NCBI GenBank assembly: GCA_947631945.1
Contig: CANRNI010000023.1
Span: forward strand, 1-42,496
Source: an uncultured Clostridia bacterium
GTDB taxonomy: Bacteria; Bacillota; Clostridia; Oscillospirales; Acutalibacteraceae
Direction: 5' to 3'
DNA length: 42,496 nucleotides
In this document: one piece after another, positions 15,486 through 23,924 of the stretch
How positions within the stretch are numbered: the first letter of the stretch is position 1
Layout of the letters: each line of letters starts with the position of its first letter
Translations under genes and position numbers: made by a program
The notes under the pieces: generated by a model
What the model saw: the letters and a program-made list of their open reading frames with translations, nothing else
What the model was told of the DNA's origin: nothing
Databases searched by the model: none

Positions 15486-17299
15486 ATTGACGAATACTTT
15501 TCCGCCTGAAGATTGAACATATACGCGTATTTGCCGTTCATCGCCATAAGCTCCTCATGCGTTCCGCTTTCAACTATTTCTCCGTTTTCGAGCATATAAA
15601 TCACGTCCGCCATTACGGTTGTGGATAGTCTGTGGGAAATAAAAATCACCGTTTTATCATTTGCGGCTCTTGCCATCGCTTCGTTAAGCGAATATTCGGC
15701 TTGCGGGTCGAGGTTCGCGCTCGGCTCGTCGAGTATCGCGAACGGGCATTTTTTATAGAACGCTCTTGCGATTGCGACTTTCTGGGCTTCACCGCCCGAA
15801 AGGCTCATTCCGTTTTCGTCAAATTCTTTGAGCAGGACGGTATCCGCGCCGTTCGGCAGTTCTTTATCAAAACCGCTTTCCCTAAGCGCGTCCGCCACTC
15901 TTTCGGGGTCGGGAGTATCCGACATCGCGACGTTTTCTCCCATTGTCGCCCCGAAAAGCGCGTAATCCTGGAACACAGCGGCGAAATTACTATGGTACGC
16001 TCCCTTGTCCCAATTTTTAATATTCTCGCCGCCGACGGTAATACTGCCTTCGGTCGTGTCGTACAGGCGTAAGAGCAGGTTTGTCAACGTCGTTTTGCCC
16101 GCGCCGTTGTACCCTACAAGAGCGATTTTTTGATAGGGTTTTATTTCTAAATTGACATTTTTGAGCGCGGGCTTGTCGTTTCCGGGATATGAAAACGTTA
16201 CGTTATTCAGTTTAATCGTTTCGGGCTTTTCCAAAATTCGTTTATCGTTTCCGTTCACGATTTTTTCCTTTGTCTGCATAAATCTTTTGAATTTGTTGAC
16301 ATAGATGCTGTTCTCTCTGAAACGCCACGAAAAAAACATCGCTATGTAATAAACGCTGAAGCTTATCGAATTGAGTCCGTTGAACGCGGCGGCAAAATCA
16401 CCCGGTTCGAGATTGCCTTTGACTGTTGCCCGCCAACCGAGATATAACATTACAATAAATTGAATCGCAATTGTCTGAGGTATGCTCGCTGTCAAAAAGT
16501 CCAAAAACGCTTCTTTTTTCAAATAAGGCGATATGATATTCAGTCTGTCATGAATATTTTTATCGTAACGCCGTCTTATCATTTCGCCCGCAGGATTGAG
16601 CCTCAGCTCCTTAGCGTAATCCGCGAGATAAAAAACTCGGCTGTAATAAAGATTTTTTCGGTCGAGCGGAGTCATTTTCTCGATTCGTTCGGAGCTTGTC
16701 GCCGCGCTTTTCACTCCGAGCGGAACAGCCGCCGCGACGCTTATGAAAATTATCAAAAGGCAAATAGGGTCTATCGTCAGAAGTATTCCGGAAAGCAGCG
16801 CGACCGAACACAATTCGGTGAACACGTCGCGCGTCCCGCTGATAACGTTCTCCGCTCTGCTTCCCATAACGTTCATTGAAAGTACGAAATCATTATAGAA
16901 TTTCGGATCGTCATAAGAAGAAAGATCGGTCTTTACAGCCTTTTCATATATCGCGAAATAAAGATTTCTGTCAAGTTTTTCCTTCAAAATCGGATAACCG
17001 ACGTCCCAGAACGTAACGTCAAATGCGTTGACAAACAAAACGAACACCGCGAAACAACCGAGAGCCGCGACGATTCGATACAACCGCTCGCCCTCGCTCA
17101 CAACGTCTATAACGTATTTCAGCAGCACGACCTGCGGCAGCGACCACGACAATTCAATCAACGTGTTTGCCGCAAACGTCAAAATCAGGAACGACGGATT
17201 GACGCCGAAAATGAATTTCAGCATAAAGAACCAGTTCTTAAAGTCGTCAAATTTGATTTTATTCTCCGAATTTTTGTCTTTATTCTTATTCTTTTTCAT
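15482..17299 (-). CDS. ABC exporter, fused permease/ATPase (second gene of pair 1)
   Basis: This is a half-transporter of about 605 residues: an N-terminal six-helix membrane domain (about 30-310) fused to a nucleotide-binding domain. Walker A is GYNGAGKTT, the Q-loop region FQDYALFG, the signature LSGGEAQKVAIAR, Walker B FAILDEPSANLDP and the switch motif ISHRLST; all are intact. It should pair with the product of 17343-19172 as a heterodimer that exports a peptide, lipid or drug. The ATG at 17299 is preferred because AGG precedes it, while an ATG at 17314 lacks a ribosome site. The gap to the upstream partner is 43 nt. The stop overlaps the end of a MITE-like element. Confidence 0.9.
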   Translation of the reverse strand: MKKNKNKDKNSENKIKFDDFKNWFFMLKFIFGVNPSFLILTFAANTLIELSWSLPQVVLLKYVIDVVSEGERLYRIVAALGCFAVFVLFVNAFDVTFWDVGYPILKEKLDRNLYFAIYEKAVKTDLSSYDDPKFYNDFVLSMNVMGSRAENVISGTRDVFTELCSVALLSGILLTIDPICLLIIFISVAAAVPLGVKSAATSSERIEKMTPLDRKNLYYSRVFYLADYAKELRLNPAGEMIRRRYDKNIHDRLNIISPYLKKEAFLDFLTASIPQTIAIQFIVMLYLGWRATVKGNLEPGDFAAAFNGLNSISFSVYYIAMFFSWRFRENSIYVNKFKRFMQTKEKIVNGNDKRILEKPETIKLNNVTFSYPGNDKPALKNVNLEIKPYQKIALVGYNGAGKTTLTNLLLRLYDTTEGSITVGGENIKNWDKGAYHSNFAAVFQDYALFGATMGENVAMSDTPDPERVADALRESGFDKELPNGADTVLLKEFDENGMSLSGGEAQKVAIARAFYKKCPFAILDEPSANLDPQAEYSLNEAMARAANDKTVIFISHRLSTTVMADVIYMLENGEIVESGTHEELMAMNGKYAYMFNLQAEKYSSI

Positions 17300-17342
17300 A
17301 ACATTTTGCCTCATATTAAAATTTCAAAATCATTTTTCGGTA

Positions 17343-19172
17343 TTATTCTTTATCATAATATTGATTTTCGGTTTTATAGCCCGACGACTGCATATCGAAC
17401 ATTTTTCTGTATTCGCCGTCGATTGACATAAGTTCCGAATGTGTCCCGCGTTCGATTATTTTTCCGTCCTCAAATACAAGAATATTATCGGCTCGAACGG
17501 CGCAGGACAGTCTGTGCGAGATGAATACGACGCATTTGCCGCATGTGGCTTCAAGCAGATTTCCGAACATTTTATCCTCGGCAATAGGGTCGAGAGCGGA
17601 CGACGGCTCGTCAAGCACGGCGATATCAAAATCACTCGCAAAGAGCCTCGCGACCGCCAATTTCTGGGCTTCTCCGCCTGAAAGCAACGCGCCGTTTTCG
17701 TCAAATTCTTTTGTCAGAACGGTGTTTATGCCGTTCGGCAAACCGTTGAATTTTTCGCCGACACCCGAAGTTTCAATCGCATTTTCGGCAATTTTTATGT
17801 TTTCTTCGTCCGTTTCCTTCATCAGAACGTTTTCGGCGGCTGTCATCGCAAATATTTTGTAGTCCTGAAAAACACTCGCGAATTTGTCTCTGTACTTTTG
17901 CAAATCGTACTCTTTGATATTCACGCCGTTGTACAAAATTTCACCTTCGGTCGCGTCGTAAAGTCTCATCAACAATTTTGAAAGCGTCGTTTTGCCGGCG
18001 CCGTTGAATCCGACTATCGCCGTAGTTTCGCCCTTTTTAAGCGTCAGAGAAATATTTTTGAGCGCGTACTCTTCGCGTCCCTCGTATCTAAAGGACACGT
18101 TTTTAAATTCGATGCTCTCGAAATCGCCGGGAATCAGCGAACCGCTCTTTACCGTATTTTCGCAGGCGAGAAATTCCCGCAGACTTTGAACGTAATAACT
18201 GTACTTATGAACGTCGGAAACATAGTATGAAATTTGATTCATACGGTTGCGGCAGTTCGTGACGGCGGCAATGATGACCGAGAAATCGGACAATCCTATG
18301 CTTTTGGTAACGGCGAATCGGAAACAAGCGTACGCAAACGCCCCGACAGTCGGTATAATGCTTGCGAAAATTACGCTCAACAGTTCGTCAGTCACAATTT
18401 TCGGAGCATAATGTTTCGCAATCTCAATATTTTTGTCTGTCGCTTCGCTGTAATTTCTTTTTAACGCCGAAAAAATATCCGTAATTTTAATGTCTTTCGC
18501 GAAATCCTTCAACAGAACCGTTCTGCGAACGTAATCTTTGCGCCGCTCGGAAGCGGTCATTTCCTTTTCCCGCATAAATTCAAATTTGTTCTTTCTGCTT
18601 CTGAAAATAAACGCGATAACGGGAGTTAAAATGAATATCGGTAAAAATTTGTCCACCGTCACGAGATACACGGCAAGAGTGACGAATCCCGCAAGATTCG
18701 CGACTATCCAAGTACATCCGTGAATTATATTTTTGAATCCGTCCTTATTTACGACGTAAGTCGCGCGGGTGTACCTGTCAAAGAAATCCGGATCCTCAAA
18801 GCGTGAAATATCGGCTTCCTGAGCCTTTCCAAAAATCATATGGTTGATAAAATTCTCGCATTTAATTTCAAAACGTATTCTGACATAGTAAAGGACGAAA
18901 TCTTCCTGAAAATCGGAAATCAGTTTTACAGCTATCATAGAGAATATCGACAATGCAAATTTTCCATAACTCTCTCCGCTCTCGATTATCGACATCGCCG
19001 TTTTCAGAAGAAAAACGCTCGTCACGATATCAAAGCACAGTGTTGAAACTGTTCGCGATACCAACAGCGAAATAAGCGACGCAGGGGCGGATTTCAGTCC
19101 GCATTTCAGCATAAACGCGGTGTTCTTTAGCGTATGCGCCTTATCTGAGTTTTGTTGTTTTTCTTTTTTCAT
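17343..19172 (-). CDS. ABC exporter, fused permease/ATPase (first gene of pair 1)
   Basis: This 609-residue half-transporter has a membrane domain followed by a nucleotide-binding domain with Walker A GFNGAGKTT, FQDYKIFA, signature LSGGEAQKLAVAR, Walker B IAVLDEPSSALDP and ISHRLSC. Both sites of the presumed heterodimer look catalytically complete. The ATG at 19172 follows AAAGG; an open frame up to 19220 runs into the terminator at 19206-19231 and is not real. Transcription should come from the promoter at 19422-19450, through a 38-codon ORF and that terminator. Expression therefore probably depends on read-through or antitermination. The arrangement is like that of bmrB-bmrCD in Bacillus subtilis. 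The substrate is unknown. Confidence 0.9.
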   Translation of the reverse strand: MKKEKQQNSDKAHTLKNTAFMLKCGLKSAPASLISLLVSRTVSTLCFDIVTSVFLLKTAMSIIESGESYGKFALSIFSMIAVKLISDFQEDFVLYYVRIRFEIKCENFINHMIFGKAQEADISRFEDPDFFDRYTRATYVVNKDGFKNIIHGCTWIVANLAGFVTLAVYLVTVDKFLPIFILTPVIAFIFRSRKNKFEFMREKEMTASERRKDYVRRTVLLKDFAKDIKITDIFSALKRNYSEATDKNIEIAKHYAPKIVTDELLSVIFASIIPTVGAFAYACFRFAVTKSIGLSDFSVIIAAVTNCRNRMNQISYYVSDVHKYSYYVQSLREFLACENTVKSGSLIPGDFESIEFKNVSFRYEGREEYALKNISLTLKKGETTAIVGFNGAGKTTLSKLLMRLYDATEGEILYNGVNIKEYDLQKYRDKFASVFQDYKIFAMTAAENVLMKETDEENIKIAENAIETSGVGEKFNGLPNGINTVLTKEFDENGALLSGGEAQKLAVARLFASDFDIAVLDEPSSALDPIAEDKMFGNLLEATCGKCVVFISHRLSCAVRADNILVFEDGKIIERGTHSELMSIDGEYRKMFDMQSSGYKTENQYYDKE

Positions 19173-19205
19173 ATTTTTTCCTTTCATTTTCCGTTTTCGG
19201 ACAGC

Positions 19206-19231
19206 AAAAAACCGCGGCACAAAGCCGCGGC
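19206..19231 (-). terminator. Rho-independent terminator between the leader ORF and the exporter genes
   Basis: In the transcript, CCGCGGC-TTTGT-GCCGCGG is followed by TTTTTT. The stem is perfect and GC-only. It lies 28 nt after the leader ORF stop and 33 nt before the exporter start, so it should stop most transcripts unless overridden. Confidence 0.88.
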
Positions 19232-19258
19232 ATGGAAAAATACAGTCTTTTACCGATT

Positions 19259-19375
19259 TTACTGTTCGGAAACGGACAAAATGCGCTTGACTTTGTTTGG
19301 TTCTTTTCTGTTTAATGATATTTTATAATTATTCACTCTGTAACTATTGTTCATAACTTTTGTCTTAATTGTCAT
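19259..19375 (-). CDS. 38-residue leader or precursor peptide upstream of ABC exporter pair 1
   Basis: This small ORF has all parts of a real gene. The promoter is TTGACG-N17-TAAAAT (19422-19450), the ribosome site AGGAG lies 9 nt before the ATG, and a strong terminator follows 28 nt after the stop. The peptide begins MTIKTKVMNNSYR and ends KRILSVSEQ. It has nine Lys/Arg against two Glu, no Cys, no double-Gly cleavage site and no signal peptide. Two readings fit. It may be a translated attenuator leader, like bmrB before the BmrC/BmrD drug exporter, where ribosome position decides termination. Or it may be a basic precursor peptide exported by the pair. I favour the leader because complementary segments exist in the RNA (19289-19296 with 19219-19226; 19262-19279 with 19187-19204). 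Confidence 0.7.
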   Translation of the reverse strand: MTIKTKVMNNSYRVNNYKISLNRKEPNKVKRILSVSEQ

Positions 19376-19421
19376 ATTGTCCATCTCCTTTCATATATTT
19401 ATTTTGCAAAAAGCAAGGCAG

Positions 19422-19450
19422 ATTTTATCACATGGCAAGGTATACGTCAA
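19422..19450 (-). promoter_or_regulatory. Sigma-A promoter for the leader ORF and exporter pair 1
   Basis: TTGACG and TAAAAT with a 17-bp spacer on the minus strand. Start of transcription is expected near 19415, giving a leader of about 40 nt before the ORF. Confidence 0.82.
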
Positions 19451-19456
19451 GTGTTT

Positions 19457-19474
19457 ATTGTAAATATTAACAAT
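19457..19474. promoter_or_regulatory. Palindrome just upstream of the leader-ORF promoter
   Basis: ATTGTAAATATTAACAAT is an 18-bp palindrome with a single mismatched pair, seven bases upstream of the -35 box. It could be a regulator site. AT-rich palindromes also occur by chance. Confidence 0.35.
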
Positions 19475-19596
19475 TTATTCATATTTTACCGCTTTACTGT
19501 GCTGTATCTGTAAAGCGTCAATGTGTCAGAGAGCAAGGTTTATTGTCAGTCAAGGCGATTTTTCGCGGACATTTCGGAGGTTTTCGGATACGTCAT

Positions 19597-19628
19597 AAAA
19601 ATAAACCGCCCAACAGAAGTCGGGCGGC
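19597..19628 (-). terminator. Rho-independent terminator of hpf
   Basis: In the transcript a CCGCCC/GGGCGG stem with a 10-nt loop is followed by TTTATTTTTA. It lies about 12 nt after the hpf stop. Confidence 0.8.
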
Positions 19629-19639
19629 AAATATTATTC

Positions 19640-20173
19640 TTATTCTTCGGCAGGCTCGAGCAAACCGTAGCCTCCGTCTTTTCTTTTGTATACGAGTGAA
19701 ATCGCTTCCGTTGCGGAATTTGTGAACATATAAAACTCATGACCGAGCATATTCATCTGCAAAATGGCTTCTTCAACGCTCTGAGGCTTCACGGAAACCG
19801 TTTTTGTTCTCACCAAATCAAATTCCGTTTCCTCCGTGACAGGCTCGTCGTCCTCCGCAGCGAAATCGTCAAACGCTCCGCTTTTAAGGCGTTTCTCAAG
19901 CTTCGTCTTATTCTTGCGGATTCGGCGGATAAGCGTATCAACGCATTTATCAAGAGCGTCATTCATATTATCCGCTTTTTCCTGAGCGCGGAATACCATT
20001 CCTCCGCTTGTAACGGTAATTTCAACCGTCTGATAAGATTTTTCAACCGTAGCGGTTACTTTAGCGTCGGTTTCCTCACCGAAAAAGCGGTCAACCTTCG
20101 CAAGCTTCTTGTTAGCTCTCTCCTTAAAAGAGTCTCTCGGAGAGCATTTACGTCCGATAATGTTAATGTTCAT
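19640..20173 (-). CDS. hpf: Ribosome hibernation promoting factor, long form
   Basis: The 177-residue protein binds the 30S decoding region and, through its C-terminal domain, dimerises ribosomes into inactive 100S particles in stationary phase or stress. The N-terminal domain (about 1-97) starts MNINIIGRKCSPRD and includes the conserved ADNMNDALDKCVDTLIRRIRKNK segment. An acidic linker (DDFAAEDDEPVTEE) leads to the C-terminal dimerisation domain (about 120-177) with MLGHEFYMFTNSATEAISLVYKRKDGGYGLLEP. The start follows AGGAGATG. It is monocistronic, with a promoter at 20225-20253 and a terminator at 19597-19628. Confidence 0.95.
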   Translation of the reverse strand: MNINIIGRKCSPRDSFKERANKKLAKVDRFFGEETDAKVTATVEKSYQTVEITVTSGGMVFRAQEKADNMNDALDKCVDTLIRRIRKNKTKLEKRLKSGAFDDFAAEDDEPVTEETEFDLVRTKTVSVKPQSVEEAILQMNMLGHEFYMFTNSATEAISLVYKRKDGGYGLLEPAEE

Positions 20174-20224
20174 AAAAACATCTCCTTGTTGTGTATATGT
20201 GAATTGAAGTTGCTTTCTATTTAC

Positions 20225-20253
20225 AGTATATCACACATTTATTTTAAAGTAAA
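20225..20253 (-). promoter_or_regulatory. Promoter for hpf
   Basis: TTTACT and TATACT separated by 17 bp on the minus strand, about 50 nt before the start codon. The -35 box is imperfect for sigma-A. Confidence 0.6.
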
Positions 20254-20346
20254 GGCGATTTATGTATTTTCTATAAAATTTTTTACAATACAAATAATCA
20301 AATTATTTATATTTATGTATTATTGCAAAATAAAGCGGTTAAGCGC

Positions 20347-20375
20347 TTGACTTTACAGCCTTTATTTGATAAAAT
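20347..20375 (+). promoter_or_regulatory. Sigma-A promoter for the two-component/chromate operon
   Basis: TTGACT and TAAAAT with a 17-bp spacer. The leader is about 100 nt and has no structure I recognise. With the hpf promoter it accounts for the 20174-20484 gap. Confidence 0.7.
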
Positions 20376-20484
20376 TAATTTAGTATTGGAAAGGTCGTGT
20401 CGGTTTTTTTGATGAGCCGAACCAATAAATCATATTTACTAAATTATGTTTGCTTATTAAAAAAAGACAGGAGTTAACTATCTT

Positions 20485-21162
20485 ATGAAAAAAATACTTG
20501 TTGCAGATGACGAAGAGTTAATAATGAATCTTGTATGCGATTTTCTGCGCCGCGACGGTTACGAGCCTCTTCCGGCGGCAGACGGTGAAGAAGCGCTTGA
20601 GTTATTCAAGGAAAATCCCGATATCGCTCTCGTAATACTTGATATAATGATGCCGAAAATCGACGGCTGGGAGGTTTGCAGAACAATACGCAAAACCTCC
20701 AACGTTCCCGTTATAATGCTTACGGCGAGAAGCCAGGAATTTGACGAGCTTACGGGCTTTGAAGCGGGAGCCGACGATTACGTTACAAAGCCGTGCAGTC
20801 CCTCTGTGCTTATGAAGCGAGTTGCCGCGCTTCTGAAGCGTGAATCCGGAAAAACAACGGCGACGATATTTAAAATAGGCGAATTAAAGCTTGATTCCGA
20901 GGCACACGACGTTTGGCTCGGAAATTCTTCCGTAATGCTCACGTTAAAGGAATACAGTATTCTTTATAAGCTTATTTCAAATGCCGGACGCGTATTTTCA
21001 AGAGAACAGCTTCTCGACGATATATGGGGCTTTGATTTTGACGGCGATATGAGAACAGTGGATTCTCATGTGGCAAGACTGCGCACAAAGCTCGGCGACT
21101 GGGGAACAAAGCACATAAAAACAATATACGGAACGGGATATAAAATAGAAAGCGAACAGTAA
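20485..21162 (+). CDS. OmpR/PhoB-family response regulator
   Basis: This two-component transcription factor has a receiver domain (about 1-120) with acidic pair Asp8/Asp9, phospho-acceptor Asp53 (ILDIMMPKIDG), Thr80 and Lys102 (TKP). The C-terminal winged-helix DNA-binding domain (about 128-225) contains LTLKEYSILYKLISNAG and DSHVARLRTKLG, and ends in TIYGTGYKIE. The 225-residue length is standard. The ribosome site ACAGGAG precedes the ATG. The partner kinase follows one nucleotide after the stop, and the four genes to 23876 look like one transcript. Target genes cannot be told from the sequence. Confidence 0.95.
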   Translation: MKKILVADDEELIMNLVCDFLRRDGYEPLPAADGEEALELFKENPDIALVILDIMMPKIDGWEVCRTIRKTSNVPVIMLTARSQEFDELTGFEAGADDYVTKPCSPSVLMKRVAALLKRESGKTTATIFKIGELKLDSEAHDVWLGNSSVMLTLKEYSILYKLISNAGRVFSREQLLDDIWGFDFDGDMRTVDSHVARLRTKLGDWGTKHIKTIYGTGYKIESEQ

Positions 21163-21163
21163 T

Positions 21164-22690
21164 ATGCCTAAAAAGGAAAAAAACAAGAAAAAGCGGATAC
21201 GCAAGGTATCTCTGAACCGCAAGCTTTTATCTATTATAGCGCTGGTGCTGATGAGTATTCTTATTTCCATATTGGCTGTAACGTACAAGGGCTTGGATAT
21301 TATATATCTGATGTATTCCGCCGTAAACGCATTTACAGGAGAGCGCGAAATAGAGGACGCGTACAAAGACGCCGACGCGGGCTTTTTCTTAACTATGGAC
21401 GGTATTGAGCGTGAGTATGAAATAACCGTTGAAATTTATAAAAAGGACAATAATCTCGTTTACAGTTCATCGTATAAAGGTGAAATGTCGCTCCCGCCGT
21501 ATAATGACAGTTTTATAGAATTGCCCGACACGGAAAAGAAAAATTATACCGAAGTCATGGATCTCGGTTCTACCGAGCGCACCCATTTCAGCCTCAGACA
21601 AAATACCGAAGAGGGCAGGAACTCCGAATATCTTGTGGGCGAATGGAAAATTGATTCGGACGTTACCATAAGGATTTTTAAACTGAAATCGGTAGTTGAT
21701 GCTACAGTAAAGCTGACTGTAACATTTATTTCGATAATATCCGTAATAATACTTTCCGTCGCTCTTATAGTAGTCTACGTTCTTATAAGGCATATAACAA
21801 AACCTCTTGCGGATATGAGCAAAATAACACATAATATGTCCGAACTTAATTTTACTCAAAAATGCGCTCCCAACAATATAGCGGAAATATCGCTTTTATC
21901 CGATAGCATAAACGATATGTCAGAATCTCTTGAAAACGCTCTTGTTGATTTGAGACAGAAGAACAAAAAATTACAAGATGATATCGAGCAGGAAAAAACC
22001 ATCGACCAATTAAGAAAAGTTTTTATATCGGGAGTATCTCACGAGCTTAAAACCCCGATTGCCATAATTCAGGGCTATGCCGAGGGACTAAAACTGTTTA
22101 TGGAGACAGACCCCGATATGGCCGAGAAGTACTGCGATACCATTATAAACGAAACGAACAGAATGAACTCGCTTGTTATGAAGCTGCTTGATATAATCAA
22201 ATACGAATCGGGCGAATACAAGCTGTCGTATACTCAGTTCAGCATACGCGAAGTAATAGAGGACTGGTTCGAGCGGAACAAAAAACGCCTTGAAAAAGAA
22301 GAAATAACAGCCTCCAATGAGGTTGACGAAAGCTTTATAGGCTTCGGTGATTTGTTTATACTTTCAACTGTTCTGAATAATTATTTGACGAACGCGGAAA
22401 CACACGTTGGCGGAGATAAAAAAATAATCGCGACCGCAAAGGAAATTGACAACAACAGATACAGGGTAAGCATCTTTAATACGGGCAGTCAAATTGCGGC
22501 AAAGGATATAGACCAGATTTGGAACAGTTTTTACAGGGCTGACAAAGCGATGTCGCGCTCGCAGGGACATTTTGGGTTGGGGCTTGCGATAGTTGCGGCG
22601 ATTCAGAAATTGCATGAACAGGATTACGGAGTTATCAACCATGACGACGGAGTTGAATTTTGGTTCGACGTTAAAAAATACATTGAATAG
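21164..22690 (+). CDS. Sensor histidine kinase
   Basis: This membrane kinase is the partner of the upstream response regulator. It has a basic N-terminus, a first transmembrane helix (about 21-42), an extracellular sensor of about 140 residues, and a second helix (about 183-208). A HAMP linker follows (about 209-262), with a coiled coil leading to the dimerisation domain where His293 lies in VSHELKTPIA. The ATPase domain has the N-box NNYLTNAETH and G-box FGLGLAI. Length is 508 residues. The ATG is one base after the regulator stop and has no strong ribosome site of its own, suggesting translational coupling. The signal is unknown; downstream chromate-transporter genes suggest a link to anion transport. 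Confidence 0.93.
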   Translation: MPKKEKNKKKRIRKVSLNRKLLSIIALVLMSILISILAVTYKGLDIIYLMYSAVNAFTGEREIEDAYKDADAGFFLTMDGIEREYEITVEIYKKDNNLVYSSSYKGEMSLPPYNDSFIELPDTEKKNYTEVMDLGSTERTHFSLRQNTEEGRNSEYLVGEWKIDSDVTIRIFKLKSVVDATVKLTVTFISIISVIILSVALIVVYVLIRHITKPLADMSKITHNMSELNFTQKCAPNNIAEISLLSDSINDMSESLENALVDLRQKNKKLQDDIEQEKTIDQLRKVFISGVSHELKTPIAIIQGYAEGLKLFMETDPDMAEKYCDTIINETNRMNSLVMKLLDIIKYESGEYKLSYTQFSIREVIEDWFERNKKRLEKEEITASNEVDESFIGFGDLFILSTVLNNYLTNAETHVGGDKKIIATAKEIDNNRYRVSIFNTGSQIAAKDIDQIWNSFYRADKAMSRSQGHFGLGLAIVAAIQKLHEQDYGVINHDDGVEFWFDVKKYIE

Positions 22691-22710
22691 AAAACCGAGG
22701 TCAGTTTTCA

Positions 22711-23304
22711 ATGGCTGAAAACTCTTCAAATGAAAAAATATCAAAGCCGAAAATGCTGCTGAAGCTGTTTTTAAGCACTTTATATATAAGCGCTTTTACC
22801 TTCGGCGGCGGCTTTGTTATAATAACTCTTATGAAGAAAAAGTTTGTTGACGAGCTGCATTGGATAGACGAAGATGAAATGCTTGATTTGACGGCGCTCG
22901 CGCAGTCGTCTCCCGGTGCGGTGGCCGTTAACGCGTCCATACTTATAGGAAAGCGTATATGCGGTTTTCCCGGCATGATTACGGCTGTTATAGGAACAGT
23001 CTTACCGCCGATAATCACATTGTCGGTCATATCGTTTTTCTATGCCGAATTTGCGTCGAACCGATATGTTGCGCTTGCCCTTAAAGGTATGCAGGCAGGC
23101 GTTGCCGCAGTAATTTTCGATGTTGTATGCGATATGGGGCTGAAAATTTTAAAAAATAAAAAATTTACAGATTATTTTATTTTAGCCGCGGCGTTTACAG
23201 CGACATTCTTTTTTAATGTAAACGTTATTTTCATTATACTTGCCGCCGCAGTAATCGGAACGGCCGGAGCGTTTATCAATCGCCGCAGGGAGAAAAGAAA
23301 ATGA
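22711..23304 (+). CDS. Chromate transporter half-protein, CHR family (first)
   Basis: The 197-residue membrane protein matches one half of ChrA-type transporters. It has the TFGGGFVIITLMKK signature near the N-terminus and QSSPGAVAVNASILIG (the family's S/TPGP/A-type motif), then hydrophobic helices. Short-chain CHR proteins act as pairs of opposite membrane orientation. The next gene overlaps it by 4 nt, so the two almost certainly form one transporter. It starts 20 nt after the kinase gene. Members are annotated as chromate exporters, but the physiological substrate in an anaerobe may be another oxyanion. Confidence 0.9.
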   Translation: MAENSSNEKISKPKMLLKLFLSTLYISAFTFGGGFVIITLMKKKFVDELHWIDEDEMLDLTALAQSSPGAVAVNASILIGKRICGFPGMITAVIGTVLPPIITLSVISFFYAEFASNRYVALALKGMQAGVAAVIFDVVCDMGLKILKNKKFTDYFILAAAFTATFFFNVNVIFIILAAAVIGTAGAFINRRREKRK

Positions 23305-23876
23305 TTTACCTGAAGCTCTTTTTATCCTTTCTTCAAGTCGGACTTTTCAGCATCGGCGGAGGCTATGCCGCCATGCCGCTTATACAGTACCAGGTGGTTG
23401 ACAAAAACGGCTGGCTTTCAATGGGAGAGTTTTCGGACCTCATAACCATAGCCGAAATGACTCCGGGGCCAATCGCGGTAAATTCCGCAACATTTGTGGG
23501 AATACGAATCGCAGGAATTGCCGGCGCGCTGACCGCAACTTTCGGCTGTATTTTTCCGTCGCTTATAATCGTATCAATTCTTGCTTTTATATATTACAAA
23601 TACAAGGGTCTGTCGGTTTTGCAAAGCGTTTTAAGCAGTTTAAGACCCGCTGTTGTAGCGCTTATAGCCTCCGCAGGACTTTCAATATTACAGCTTGTTG
23701 TATTCGGTGATGAAAAAATTTCCGCAGACGCTGTAAATTGGCTCGGCGCTCTGCTTTTCCTCACCGCATTTTTGGTTTTAAGAAAATTCAAACCAAATCC
23801 TGTTATAGTAATGCTCTCATGCGGAGTATTATATCTTCTGATAACCGCAGTAATAGATTACGCGGTAAAAATATAG
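23301..23876 (+). CDS. Chromate transporter half-protein, CHR family (second)
   Basis: The 191-residue partner of the preceding gene carries SIGGGYAAMPLIQYQVV and EMTPGPIAVNSATFVGIRIAG, the homologous motifs of the second ChrA half. About five to six hydrophobic segments follow. It overlaps the first half by ATGA, indicating translational coupling and equal production. It is the last gene of the operon and is followed at once by a bidirectional terminator. Substrate specificity is not evident from sequence. Confidence 0.9.
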   Translation: MIYLKLFLSFLQVGLFSIGGGYAAMPLIQYQVVDKNGWLSMGEFSDLITIAEMTPGPIAVNSATFVGIRIAGIAGALTATFGCIFPSLIIVSILAFIYYKYKGLSVLQSVLSSLRPAVVALIASAGLSILQLVVFGDEKISADAVNWLGALLFLTAFLVLRKFKPNPVIVMLSCGVLYLLITAVIDYAVKI

Positions 23877-23882
23877 GGAAAC

Positions 23883-23908
23883 AAAAAAACGCCGAAAGGC
23901 GTTTTTTT
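23883..23908. terminator. Bidirectional terminator between convergent operons
   Basis: AAAAAAACGCC-GAAA-GGCGTTTTTTT has a stable tetraloop, with an A-run before it and a T-run after it. It serves both the chromate operon and the sugar operon ending at 23925. Confidence 0.9.
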
Positions 23909-23924
23909 GTTAATAAGGCACTGT

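Noticed and set aside
19739-20350. 203-codon open frame on the plus strand
   Set aside because: It is antisense to hpf and runs into its promoter region; no protein features.
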